From: Paenibacillus ginsengarvi
Lineage (GTDB): Bacteria; Bacillota; Bacilli; Paenibacillales; NBRC-103111
Length of the DNA: 64,000 nt
Direction of reading: 5' to 3'
NCBI RefSeq assembly: GCF_003626695.1
Contig: NZ_RBAH01000003.1
Coordinates: 125,641-189,640, forward strand
Part shown: positions 16,357-25,187 of the stretch, one piece after another
Position numbering within the stretch: position 1 is the stretch's first letter
Layout of the letters: each line of letters starts with the position of its first letter
Translations under genes and position numbers: made by a program
The notes under the pieces: model-generated
Told to the model about the DNA's origin: nothing
The model's input: the letters and a program-made list of their open reading frames with translations, nothing else
The model's database searches: none

Positions 16357-17673
16357 TTAAGGAATGACAATCTCTTTATTCGCTTTATCCTCGACAGCCC
16401 GCAGCGCCGAATTGATATCGATGCCGTTGATCGTCACGCTCGGGACGGCTTCCTTATTAAGCAAAGAGTTGATTGGGCTGTCATAATTGGAGCTAGGAGG
16501 CAGCGGCGACGGGGACACCTGGAAGATCGACTGCAAGTTTTTCCCCTTGAACACATCGGTTCCCGTGCCGAATGTTTTACGGATTTCGTCGTTTTTCAGC
16601 ACGGTCAATCGTCCCAATTTGCCGAACGTCCTCTGGACGTCCTCGTTCAACAGAACCGCCGCCACCTGATAAGCGGCTTCCTTGTTTTTACTGGACTTGT
16701 TCACGACGAGCATATGGAAATCGAGCCCTTTTCCAAAGCCCGGACGGTCGGCGAAGCCGGGATGGGCCGTAATATCCCATCTGAAGCCTGGGTCGCTGGA
16801 AAATTCGGCATCCATCCACGTGGCATACATAGCAAGCCGCTGCTCTTTGAAGAACGTTGCGGAGGTGGGCGCCTTGCCGTCCTCGTAATAACCCGGGATC
16901 GTCAGGAACTGGCTGAGCAGCGAAAAGACCTGGGCATGCTTTTCCGTCGTGACGACCGCCTTTTTCTTCGCCTGATCGAATACGGGAAGCCCGTACTGCC
17001 AGTACATTTGTCTCAAATCGGGCGGCAGCACGCCAATGTAACCCACACCACTGTCCTTCCGCGTCATTTTTTTCGCCAGCTCCAGAAGCTCGTTATAGTT
17101 AATGCCGACCTTCGGATAAGCGACGCCGAATTTATCGAAGATGTCCTGATTGTATATCATTACCCCGTAGTTCATTGAAAACGGTATGCCGTAGAAATAC
17201 TTTTGGTCGCCCATAACCTTCATTTGATTCAGAACGACCGGCTCCATCTTGTTCACATCGATGTTGTACGTTTTGATAACGGAGCTGAGATCTTCGGGAA
17301 CGCCCAGATCCAGTACACTATATAGCCCCGGGTTGCTCGTCAGCACGATATCGGGCGGAGTGCCGGCGGCAATCGCCTCTGCCAGCCTCATATTCGATCG
17401 TTTAAACGTTATTTCCGGATATTTCGCTCGAACCGGGTCGACAAACGCTTTCTGAAACTGCTCGTCCGTTACCCCAGTGTCTTTGTCGACCACCACAAGC
17501 TCTGCCGGACCGCCTTTGTATCCGGTTGCATTTGTCTGAGCTCCGGGGGCTGTCTGCCCTCCTGTAGGCTGCTGAGCAGCCGTTTCTTTCTTTTCTCCTC
17601 CGCCGCAAGCGGCGAGCGCCCCGGCTATGACGGTTACGAGCGTTAGCGACAAAGCGATACGAAGTATTTTCAA
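16357..17673 (-). CDS. Orphan extracellular solute-binding lipoprotein
   Basis: A 438-residue sugar-binding lipoprotein of the family-1 type, shorter than the LplA-like ones elsewhere in the window. The signal peptide ends in a lipobox at Cys23 (AGALAAC), followed by GGGEKKE and a Gln/Thr/Gly-rich linker. The TTG start at 17673 is chosen because AGGGGAGGA lies just upstream and the signal peptide begins exactly there; the 53 upstream in-frame residues are not signal-like. No permease or ATPase gene accompanies it, so it must feed a transporter encoded elsewhere. It is co-transcribed with the first sialidase-fold gene under a promoter carrying a palindromic operator. Confidence 0.9.
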   Translation of the reverse strand: MKILRIALSLTLVTVIAGALAACGGGEKKETAAQQPTGGQTAPGAQTNATGYKGGPAELVVVDKDTGVTDEQFQKAFVDPVRAKYPEITFKRSNMRLAEAIAAGTPPDIVLTSNPGLYSVLDLGVPEDLSSVIKTYNIDVNKMEPVVLNQMKVMGDQKYFYGIPFSMNYGVMIYNQDIFDKFGVAYPKVGINYNELLELAKKMTRKDSGVGYIGVLPPDLRQMYWQYGLPVFDQAKKKAVVTTEKHAQVFSLLSQFLTIPGYYEDGKAPTSATFFKEQRLAMYATWMDAEFSSDPGFRWDITAHPGFADRPGFGKGLDFHMLVVNKSSKNKEAAYQVAAVLLNEDVQRTFGKLGRLTVLKNDEIRKTFGTGTDVFKGKNLQSIFQVSPSPLPPSSNYDSPINSLLNKEAVPSVTINGIDINSALRAVEDKANKEIVIP

Positions 17674-17825
17674 CCGTGAATCCTCCCCTTCGATTTTTTG
17701 ACCTCCATATTTGACGAGACTTGTGAATTTCGTAGATGTCGGACCATCATCATGGCACGATGGCCTGGTAAAACGGAATGATGCCGGTAGGCTGTGCCCT
17801 TTCCCCACTTTGCGTTCATCATTAA

Positions 17826-17892
17826 TGAACATTGTTCACATAAATACAGATGGTTGAAGTTCCCTAATATGGAACAATGTTCCCTCTTTCAA
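17826..17892 (-). promoter_or_regulatory. Promoter with GAACAWTGTTC operators
   Basis: On the minus strand TTGAAA (17892-17887), 17 bases, and TATTAG (17869-17864) form a promoter. The perfect palindrome GGAACAATGTTCC (17871-17883) fills the spacer, and a second one, TGAACATTGTTCA (17826-17838), lies 45 bases further downstream, past the expected transcription start. This is a typical repressor layout for the SBP-sialidase operon. The three-base centre distinguishes it from LexA boxes (GAAC-N4-GTTC). Confidence 0.7.
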
Positions 17893-17992
17893 TTCTATAT
17901 TAGTATAGCGCTCGATCAATAGCAATAACAAAATCATTTGTTCCCCATTACGAAACTTAGTCCCAAAATTTTCTTCACTTGGAACTTGTTGA

Positions 17993-18160
17993 TTCAAGTG
18001 GGCGGCGCCGTACTTTCAAACCGGACAGGAGTCGTATACGAGGAGCAAACGGAACATCGATTTCACACAAGCTGCTATAGTAAGCAGCGGCAAAGCCGTT
18101 CAGTCGGATATTCCGCCGGAAGCGACGTCGAACGGCAAGCTTGCGCTCACCCTTCAGTAG
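17993..18160 (+). pseudogene. Possible C-terminal gene remnant
   Basis: A 55-codon frame with no start codon, opening after a TGA at 17990 and closing at TAG 18158-18160. The translation is protein-like: it begins FKWAAPYFQTGQESYTR and ends SDIPPEATSNGKLALTLQ, which resembles the beta-sandwich tail of a secreted carbohydrate-active enzyme. A hairpin terminator follows within 100 bases, as expected after a real gene. The identity is unknown, and it could be chance. Confidence 0.35.
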
Positions 18161-18247
18161 ATCGAAAGGCTTTAAACGACTCCATGTCGCGGAAATATGG
18201 GCTGATCGTCACCCAAAATATCTGAGCTCGATTCCTACCCATTACCG

Positions 18248-18290
18248 GAAGACGCAGTCGCTTGCACGCGGCAGACTGCGTCTTCGTTTT
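18248..18290 (+). terminator. Hairpin terminator after the gene remnant
   Basis: GAAGACGCAGTC pairs with GACTGCGTCTTC around a 13-base loop and is followed by GTTTT on the plus strand. No intact plus-strand gene precedes it, which supports decay of a former gene. Confidence 0.7.
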
Positions 18291-18541
18291 GACCGTATGA
18301 CGAAAAACGGCAAATGACCCTAAAAAAAATTTTTCATAGCGCAGGATCGTACTTGAAAGCTCGTAAATCCGCATACTGTAAGCGTATACATATGATTCTT
18401 ATTTTGTTTTCTTAGCCTAACGCTGAGGAAACACGCGAAAAATGGAGCAAAGCCAAGCTTTCATTTTCTGAAAACACCGTAGAGCTGCTTCGCGAACGTA
18501 TATTCCCTTTTACGCCACAAAACGAAGCTCGTTTTTCACGT

Positions 18542-18571
18542 TTGACCCTTCCGAAACGGCACTGCTACGAT
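18542..18571 (+). promoter_or_regulatory. Promoter of ABC exporter pair
   Basis: TTGACC (18542-18547), an 18-base spacer and TACGAT (18566-18571), the last preceded by TGC as in extended -10 elements. Transcription would start about 30 bases before the ATG. Confidence 0.55.
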
Positions 18572-18608
18572 AGGGACCATTCCAACTTTTTAGGGAGCGA
18601 TGTTCTCG

Positions 18609-20432
18609 ATGAGGCTGCCGCCGATTCCCGAATGGTTCGTTTTTTTCCTTGGGCAGTTCCGCCGTTCCAAACGGGCGATCCTGCTCCTTGCGGCGCTAAC
18701 GCTGATCGCTTCCGCTTGCGGCGCGGCTGCCCCGCTGCTCATCGGCCGGCTGATGGACGCGATTACGTTACGCGAAGGCAGCGGCATGGCCCAGCTCGCA
18801 GCCCTGCTTCTCGGCGCACTGCTTGCGCTGGAGCTATGTACGCAGCTTCGCGCCTATGTATCGTCGAAGACGATGCTGCGCCTGACGTACGAGCTGACCG
18901 AGGAGACGCTGGCAGCGGTGCTGCGCACCTCGTCCTCCTTTTTCGCCCGTACGCCCAGAGGGGAGCTGCTTCAGCGGCTGACGCAGGATACGCGGGTGAT
19001 CCAGCAGTTCGGCTTGTCCTCGGTGCCCGGGTTCGTTCAGGAACTGCTGCTCGCTGTGGCGGCGATGATTGTCATCTGCCGCTGGAATTGGCAGCTTGCC
19101 GTTTGTCTCGCGGCCGCTTACGTCGTTCTGTTCGTCCCGGTTCATCTGTTTGGCCGCAAGCGGGGGCAGGCGCGCAAGGAGCTGGCCGCCCACGATGCCC
19201 GAATCCGGCAAAGCTTGCTCGAGAAGCTGGAAACCGCCAAGCAGATTAAGCTATACGGGATGGAGCGCAGGGAATATGAGGCAGTCGCCTCCGAACAAAA
19301 CCGCTGGGTCGATCTGACGTTCCGGGAAAGCATCGTGGATAGTTTGTACCGCACCTTCCCGCGCATTCCGGATTCGCTCGCTCCGGCGCTTGTCTTCTTG
19401 TTCGCAGGCTGGCAAATGGTTGCCGGCGACGCCACCGTCGGGCAGCTCGTCACGATCATCGCTTATATTCCGGCTCTGAATGCCCCGGTTCGCTCCTTCT
19501 TCGGCCTATATGTAAGCTTTGCCGACATTCGGGTCAGAATCCGCGGCATTTTGGACTATGCCCGGCTCCCGGCGGAACCCGGATTGCAGGACAATCTGCT
19601 CCGCCTGCCGGGTTACCGCGGACTGCCTATAACGCTAAGGAACGTGCAGGTATCCGGGGAGCGGGGCGATCTGCTGCGCGGCGTTACGTTCAGCGTCGCT
19701 CCGGGCGAGTTCGTGGCGATTGTCGGACCGAGCGGGGCGGGCAAAAGCACGCTGCTTCAGCTTCTGACGAGACTTCGCGAGCCGTCGGCGGGCGAGATTC
19801 TGCTTGGGGATGTGCCGCTTTGCGAGCTGGACGCCGCGCAATTGCGCAGCCGCGTCGGCTATGTGATGCAGGACAGCGTGCTGTTCGGCGGCAGCCTGCG
19901 CCGCAATTTGACGTATCTTGCGGAGGCGTCTCCGCAAACGCTCGAGAAGTGGATGAAGGCATTCGAAGCGGAAGACATCGCGGCGATGCTCCCCGAAGGC
20001 TACGACGCGGATATCGGCCCCGGCGGCGACAAGCTGTCGGGCGGACAGCGACAGCTCGTCTCGCTCGTGCGGACGATGGTCAAGCAGCCCGATCTGCTGC
20101 TGCTCGACGAGGCAACCTCCGCGCTCGATCAAGAGGCGGAAACGGCCGTTTATGAAGCGCTGGCGCGTCATGCCTGCGGCATCACGCGAATCGGCGTCAC
20201 GCATCGATTGCGCGGGGCGGCGATCGCCGACCGGATCGTGGTGATGGACCGTGGTACGATCGCCGAACAAGGCACTCACAAGGAGCTGCTTCAGCGGCAA
20301 GGCTTGTACACCGAGCTATGGAGACGGGAAAATGAGCAGCCTTCGCCGTTCGCAGCCGGCGATTCGCCTTCGCCTGCCGAATCGAAAGGAGGACAATTCC
20401 ATGAACGCCGAGCCGCAAGTGCCGTCCGCTAA
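18609..20432 (+). CDS. ABC exporter half-transporter, subunit 1
   Basis: A 607-residue half-transporter: six membrane segments in the first 300 residues, then a nucleotide-binding domain with Walker A GPSGAGKSTLLQLL, Q-loop VMQDSVLF, signature LSGGQRQLVSL, Walker B LLLLDEATSALD and the H-loop GVTHR. All catalytic residues look intact. The ATG at 18609 has GGGAG 11 bases upstream; an ATG at 18600 is too close to it. The 3' end overlaps the next ABC gene by 32 bases, so the two are translated together and probably form a heterodimer that exports a lipid, drug or peptide. The substrate is unknown. Confidence 0.92.
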   Translation: MRLPPIPEWFVFFLGQFRRSKRAILLLAALTLIASACGAAAPLLIGRLMDAITLREGSGMAQLAALLLGALLALELCTQLRAYVSSKTMLRLTYELTEETLAAVLRTSSSFFARTPRGELLQRLTQDTRVIQQFGLSSVPGFVQELLLAVAAMIVICRWNWQLAVCLAAAYVVLFVPVHLFGRKRGQARKELAAHDARIRQSLLEKLETAKQIKLYGMERREYEAVASEQNRWVDLTFRESIVDSLYRTFPRIPDSLAPALVFLFAGWQMVAGDATVGQLVTIIAYIPALNAPVRSFFGLYVSFADIRVRIRGILDYARLPAEPGLQDNLLRLPGYRGLPITLRNVQVSGERGDLLRGVTFSVAPGEFVAIVGPSGAGKSTLLQLLTRLREPSAGEILLGDVPLCELDAAQLRSRVGYVMQDSVLFGGSLRRNLTYLAEASPQTLEKWMKAFEAEDIAAMLPEGYDADIGPGGDKLSGGQRQLVSLVRTMVKQPDLLLLDEATSALDQEAETAVYEALARHACGITRIGVTHRLRGAAIADRIVVMDRGTIAEQGTHKELLQRQGLYTELWRRENEQPSPFAAGDSPSPAESKGGQFHERRAASAVR

Positions 20433-22176
20433 ACGTTCAGCCGTATGGGCCTATGCCAGGAAGCATCTCGGACCGCGCTGGCTGAATATTACGCTTATTC
20501 TGTTCAAAAACGTGCTCGGCAGCCTGCTCTTTATGACCCCTCCGGTCATGTCCAAGTACGTGCTGGAAACCGTTCTGCCTTCGCGCAACTGGAGCTTTCT
20601 CGTTATCGTCTCCCTTGTGATGGTTGCCGCTCCTCTCACGGGTAGCGCGATGATCATCGCCGAAAATTACTTCGGCCGGTTTATGATCCGGCTGACCGGG
20701 CAAGGGCGGGCCGAGCTGTACAATGGCTTGCAGCGGCTTCCGCCGGACAAGCTTCGCCGCCATTCGCCCGGCGACCTGCTCGCCCGCCTCCTGAACGATA
20801 CGCAGGCCATCGGCGACATAGCGAACGGCCATCTCGGGTTCATGCTGCTCCACGTCGTGACGATTGCCGTCGGCTCGGCCGTCCTGATCGCGCTTCATCC
20901 GGGCCTTGCGGCGGTCATCCTGCTGCTCTGGGCCGGACAGGCCGTGCTGATGTCGTCGCTCGGCGGCCGTGTCAAGAAGCGGGCGGCGGAGACGGCGCGG
21001 CACAATTCGCTCGTCTCCGAATCGGTGCGCGAGATCGTTTCCGCCGCGGCTTTCCTCAAAGCTGCCGGGCAGGAAAACAAAGCGCTTGCCGAGCTGCGGA
21101 GCTGCCTTCGCATGGAGTGGAGCCACACCCGCCGCGGCCAGTTGACCGATTACCGGGTACAGCTGGCAAACGCCGCGCTGAATGCCTTCTTTCTCGTTAT
21201 CATGTACACGGCGGGCGGCTGGTTCGTGCTGGAGCAGCGCATGACCATCGGTTCGCTCGTCGCCTTCGTAGCCGTCTACACCTGGCTTCGGCCGTTCGGC
21301 GTATCGCTTATCTCTATGGCGCTGGCCGTCGTAAAGGTCGCGCCCGCCGTGGAACGCGTCGCCGAGATCGCTTATCCGGCTAACCGGGAAGGCGGAAGCG
21401 CGACTCCGGAAGGACCGCTTACGCTGGAGGCGGACCGGCTATATTTTCATTATGACGGGGCGAAGCGCGGTGATAATCCCGCCCTGCGCGATGTGAGCTT
21501 CCGTCTGGAGCCGGGCTCCGTCTACTCCATCGTCGGCCCGCGCGGCTCCGGCAAGTCGACGCTCGCCGATCTGCTGCTCGCTCTGAGGCAGCCCGCATCG
21601 GGCGCCGTCAGCGTGAACGGCCTGCCGCTTCCCGAGCTAGACCGCGCTTGGCTGCGCCGCCATCTGTTATGTATCACACAGGAGACGCGCCTGAGAAGCG
21701 GCACGATCTGGGACAATCTCGTCTACGGCAGCGAAAACGCCGATCTGGAGTCGGTTCGCGAAGCGGTTCGGCTGGCGGAGCTGGAGGAGTGGATTTCGCG
21801 GCTGCCGGACGGCTGGCTCACCCGGGTCGGCGAGCAGGGGATGCAGCTTTCCGGCGGGGAACGCCAGCGGATCGGCATCGCCCGGGCGCTGCTGCGCAAG
21901 CCCTCGATTCTCGTTCTCGACGAGGCAACCTCGGCGCTTGATGCAGGAACGGAGCACCGGCTGCTGCACAGCTTGACCCGCCGCCTCCGCGGATGCACGC
22001 TGCTGTTCATTACGCATCGCCTCTCGATCGCGAAACAGTCGGACCGCATCCTTGTTTTGCAAGAAGGCACGCTCGTGCAAAGCGGAACGTACGAAGAGCT
22101 GCTTCATTCGCCGGGACTGTTCCGCTCCTTGTGCGAGCACGCCGAAAGCGGCCTGATGCGCGAAAACGGCGGGTAA
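20401..22176 (+). CDS. ABC exporter half-transporter, subunit 2
   Basis: A 591-residue half-transporter with six membrane segments and a C-terminal ATPase: Walker A GPRGSGKSTLADLL, signature LSGGERQRIGIARALL, Walker B ILVLDEATSALD, H-loop ITHRLS. The ATG at 20401 is chosen for its AAAGGAGG ribosome binding site; it lies inside the 3' end of the first subunit gene. Both partners keep a full set of ATP-site residues, unlike some heterodimers with one degenerate site. The serine hydrolase gene begins about 40 bases downstream and may be in the same operon. Confidence 0.92.
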   Translation: MNAEPQVPSAKRSAVWAYARKHLGPRWLNITLILFKNVLGSLLFMTPPVMSKYVLETVLPSRNWSFLVIVSLVMVAAPLTGSAMIIAENYFGRFMIRLTGQGRAELYNGLQRLPPDKLRRHSPGDLLARLLNDTQAIGDIANGHLGFMLLHVVTIAVGSAVLIALHPGLAAVILLLWAGQAVLMSSLGGRVKKRAAETARHNSLVSESVREIVSAAAFLKAAGQENKALAELRSCLRMEWSHTRRGQLTDYRVQLANAALNAFFLVIMYTAGGWFVLEQRMTIGSLVAFVAVYTWLRPFGVSLISMALAVVKVAPAVERVAEIAYPANREGGSATPEGPLTLEADRLYFHYDGAKRGDNPALRDVSFRLEPGSVYSIVGPRGSGKSTLADLLLALRQPASGAVSVNGLPLPELDRAWLRRHLLCITQETRLRSGTIWDNLVYGSENADLESVREAVRLAELEEWISRLPDGWLTRVGEQGMQLSGGERQRIGIARALLRKPSILVLDEATSALDAGTEHRLLHSLTRRLRGCTLLFITHRLSIAKQSDRILVLQEGTLVQSGTYEELLHSPGLFRSLCEHAESGLMRENGG

Positions 22177-22214
22177 ATGCCGGATGTTATTTTTTCAAGG
22201 AGGATTGGCCAAAA

Positions 22215-23156
22215 ATGCCGACAACCGATTATGCCCGAAACGAAGCCTTCACGCCTTTATTATCCTACATGGAGCAGTTGCACCGGACGGCAGGAGCCAC
22301 AGCCTCGGCCCTCATCGTTCTGCAAAAAGGCTCCACCATAGCGCAGTGGAAAAGCGGCGCCCATCACCATAAGAGCGGGGCCCGCCCCATCGCAAGCGAC
22401 TCCCTTTTTAATGTATATTCCGTACGAAAAACGTACATCGGCCTTGCCCTAGCCATCGCCCTCGCAGAAAACGACATCGATCCGGACAATCCCGTTTCTC
22501 GATTCATCTCCGATATGACCGAGGACGAACTGGGCTCCTTGTCGGTTAAGGACCTTGCCTTGAAACGAGGGCCGAAACATTTCGGCGAGAAACGGCTCGA
22601 GAAGGAAGGCCTGATCGGCAAAATCGTTTTTGCCTTAACCGGTCGGACGATCGCCCGCCTCCTTACGGAGACCGTGCTGGACCCACTCGGATTTGCGGAA
22701 ACTAGCTGGGCTGCCGTCCCTCATGAACGCTTGGTTTGCGACTATACCTCACAAGACCGATACCCGTCTGTTCGGATTGAGTCGGACGAAGGCCATGAAC
22801 GGAACTTGTACGTTTCCGCCCGCGATCTGGCGAGATGGGGCCAGCTCCACATCGAAAACGGCTTTGCGGACGGCCGACCGATCGTCAGCGAGAAAACATT
22901 CGAGCTGATAAACGAGCTGAAGCGAACCGCCCCGGCCGGTAAGCCGGCGTTCGGCTGGCATTCCGAAGACGGGCTGTTCCAGGTGACCGGATATACGGGC
23001 TGCCACGTTACCGTGCTCCCTTCCCTTCATGCAGTAGGCGTGAGGATGCTCAACAACTGGGATTTACCAGGCCCCTTCGTTCGGGAGGATTATGACAATG
23101 AAATCCGAGCCTTCAATAATATCCTAATTCACTGTCTGAAACAGACAAGTCTGTAA
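22215..23156 (+). CDS. Beta-lactamase-family serine hydrolase, possibly catalytically reduced
   Basis: A 313-residue protein of the class C beta-lactamase/DD-peptidase-like family without a signal peptide. The nucleophile motif SxxK is present as SVRK in NVYSVRKTYIGLA. Near the C-terminus GYTGCHVTVLP sits where the family has its HxG/KTG element. The segment from VKDLALKRGPKHFG to LTETVLDPLGF is shorter than usual, and I do not see the Y-x-N motif that normally precedes the PLGF region. It may therefore be inactive or use another base. The ATG at 22215 follows AAGGAGG. It lies downstream of the ABC exporter pair on the same strand. Confidence 0.82.
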   Translation: MPTTDYARNEAFTPLLSYMEQLHRTAGATASALIVLQKGSTIAQWKSGAHHHKSGARPIASDSLFNVYSVRKTYIGLALAIALAENDIDPDNPVSRFISDMTEDELGSLSVKDLALKRGPKHFGEKRLEKEGLIGKIVFALTGRTIARLLTETVLDPLGFAETSWAAVPHERLVCDYTSQDRYPSVRIESDEGHERNLYVSARDLARWGQLHIENGFADGRPIVSEKTFELINELKRTAPAGKPAFGWHSEDGLFQVTGYTGCHVTVLPSLHAVGVRMLNNWDLPGPFVREDYDNEIRAFNNILIHCLKQTSL

Positions 23157-23196
23157 GCCGAATCTTTTGCGCCTACAAGAAAACCCCCTAAACACA

Positions 23197-23227
23197 GATT
23201 CCCCCGGATCATCATAATCCGAGGGAA
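23197..23227. terminator. Hairpin between convergent genes
   Basis: ATTCCCCCGGAT pairs with ATCCGAGGGAAT with one mismatch around a seven-base loop, between the convergent serine hydrolase and BceB-like genes. There is no long T tract on the plus strand; on the minus strand a T-rich stretch follows at a distance. Probable bidirectional end. Confidence 0.5.
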
Positions 23228-23261
23228 TTGCTACCTTACCGGCAGCCGCAATCCGTCCTGC

Positions 23262-25187
23262 TCACCCTTGACGAAGCTGCTTCATATAGGCGTTCCGCGC
23301 CAGCAGAAAGTAACCGAACTGCATCGCCGCATAAACGCATACGATGACGATCCCGTAATGCCAGACGGGCGTGCCGAGAATATTGCCGAGCGCCTTGTAT
23401 GCGAATGCGGCATGAAGCGCCCCGACCGCTACCGGAATGAAGAAGATGAGGCCGATTTGTTTGCCGGTAATCGTACGGATCTCGGCATCCGACATCCCAA
23501 TCCGCGACAGTGCCTTGAACTGCGCCTGATCGTCCTGAATTTCCGTGAACAGCTTGAAGTAAAGCATGCTGCCGGAGGCAACGAAGAACAGGACGCTTAC
23601 CAGCATGCCGATAAACAGCGTCAGCGAATTAAACTGCTTGTAATCCAAATAACTCTCCACGCGATTTTCGAACCGTTTCCGCTCCTGCTGCGGGATTGCG
23701 TTTTCGATCGATTGCGATAAGGCCAGCGACTTTTCCCAATTGCGCAGCTCGAATCCGTAATAGACGATCTTGTTCGCGGACGACACGCCTTTCGTCCATG
23801 CGGCATAATCGCCGTCGTCGACAATGAGCATTCCTGTATAGCCAATGTTGGGACCGATCACGCCGCCGTTCACTTGCCCGTCGATTTGGACCGCTACCGG
23901 CGTACCGCCGGCATCCGTCACGAGCGTGCTGCCTTTTTCGAAAAATTCGACGGCCACTTCTTTATACGGAAACAAATACGTGGCATGGCCCGGCTCCGCT
24001 TGAATCGTCTTCCGCCCAAGCTGACTCGCGATCCGGTTGTAATCGCTCTCCGTCACCAGCAGCGCATCCGCTTTCGTATTGTTCATTTGCTTTAGCGTAA
24101 TCGGCACCGGCACCCCGGTCAGCTGCACCTCGTAGAGCAGCTCGAAGCCGCCGTCCGCCACCATGCTTTTCAGCTTATCCGGATGAATCACGTTATGGAC
24201 GCCTTCTCCCTGTTCGGTAAAGCCGAACGTTTGCGGGAAATTGCCGGTGATCCGGTTGGTCGTATCCTGATACATGACATAAAACGTTCCCGAAGCTGTC
24301 AAAATGACGGCGCTAAGGATAGATACCATGAACAGCGTGCGCGCATTGTCTTTCATTTTGAACACAAGCTGGGCGATCGTTACGAGATGCGTACTCCGGT
24401 AATACAGCCCTGTCGCTTTTTGCAGGCGCCGCAGGATAGCTACGCTTGCCTGCGTGAACAAGAAGTACGTACCGAGGACGACCGTAGCGAGAATCGGCAC
24501 CATGTAGATCAGGATCGTGTAAAGCTTCGCCTGGTACGCCATATAGTACCCTGCGGTCAAACATACGGCGGCCAGCACCGTCAGCCATACGGAGTACGCA
24601 GGCACGCTCTTCGGCTTTTTCGCCGCCTTCAACAGCTCGACGATTTGGCTGCGGCCGACCTGCCTGAGCGTAAACAGCGTTATCAGCTCGAATAGGGCGA
24701 GGAAGCCGCCAACAGTAAGCCAGATCGCCTTCGGCGCGAGATAAAACCGGATCGGGCTCTCCACCTCCAGCAGCTCCGCCAGCGCCAGGAAGAACAGCTT
24801 GGAGAACAAGGCGCCGAACCCAATGCCGACTGCGATCGCAAGCACGGCTATCAGCGTATTTTCGTATAGGACGAGCTTCGAGATTTGCCGGTTCGTCATC
24901 CCGAACAGGCTGAGCAGCCCGAATTCCTTTTTGCGCGATTTGAGAAACGCTGACATCGAATACAGAACGAAGAAAAACGAGAAGATCACAATCAAATATT
25001 CGCACAGGACCATACCGAATCTGACCTTGTCCGCCGCACGAATATTCCCGTTAATCACATCCGGATGGAACAGAAACGCCGCATAGATGAAGAAAATCAT
25101 CACCGAAAACGTGCTGCTCAGAAAAAAAGCGATATACCGGCGCCAGTTGCCTCGTACATTACTCTGGGCGAGATGGCGAAACGTCAT
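23262..25187 (-). CDS. BceB-type ABC permease (FtsX family)
   Basis: A 641-residue membrane protein with about ten membrane segments and a large extracellular domain of roughly 200 residues in the middle (about 290-500), the layout of BceB/YvcS/VraG permeases. The N-terminal MTFRHLAQSNVRGNWRRYIA and the motif FGLLSLFGMTNRQISKLV are typical. These permeases work with a BceA-type ATPase to free targets from peptide antibiotics such as bacitracin and also signal to a partner histidine kinase. The start overlaps the ATPase gene by 29 bases. The BceRS-like pair at 27605-29370 is the likely partner. Confidence 0.93.
   Translation of the reverse strand: MTFRHLAQSNVRGNWRRYIAFFLSSTFSVMIFFIYAAFLFHPDVINGNIRAADKVRFGMVLCEYLIVIFSFFFVLYSMSAFLKSRKKEFGLLSLFGMTNRQISKLVLYENTLIAVLAIAVGIGFGALFSKLFFLALAELLEVESPIRFYLAPKAIWLTVGGFLALFELITLFTLRQVGRSQIVELLKAAKKPKSVPAYSVWLTVLAAVCLTAGYYMAYQAKLYTILIYMVPILATVVLGTYFLFTQASVAILRRLQKATGLYYRSTHLVTIAQLVFKMKDNARTLFMVSILSAVILTASGTFYVMYQDTTNRITGNFPQTFGFTEQGEGVHNVIHPDKLKSMVADGGFELLYEVQLTGVPVPITLKQMNNTKADALLVTESDYNRIASQLGRKTIQAEPGHATYLFPYKEVAVEFFEKGSTLVTDAGGTPVAVQIDGQVNGGVIGPNIGYTGMLIVDDGDYAAWTKGVSSANKIVYYGFELRNWEKSLALSQSIENAIPQQERKRFENRVESYLDYKQFNSLTLFIGMLVSVLFFVASGSMLYFKLFTEIQDDQAQFKALSRIGMSDAEIRTITGKQIGLIFFIPVAVGALHAAFAYKALGNILGTPVWHYGIVIVCVYAAMQFGYFLLARNAYMKQLRQG

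Larger units (their letters stand above)
17674..18608. other. Large intergenic region with operators, gene remnant and terminator
   Basis: About 930 bases without an intact gene. It contains the leader and operator-promoter region of the orphan SBP gene (17826-17892), a 55-codon open stretch without a start that looks like a gene remnant (17993-18160), a hairpin terminator (18248-18290) and the promoter of the ABC exporter pair (18542-18571). Between 18300 and 18540 I see nothing I can name. Confidence 0.6.

Noticed and set aside
17826-17883. LexA/DinR boxes
   Set aside because: The sites are GAAC-N3-GTTC; LexA boxes of Firmicutes have four central bases, and the operon is not a DNA-repair operon.
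18542-19249. 235-codon frame overlapping the start of the first ABC exporter gene
   Set aside because: It overlaps the ABC gene in another frame and its Arg/Ala-rich translation matches nothing; the membrane-domain frame is clearly coding.
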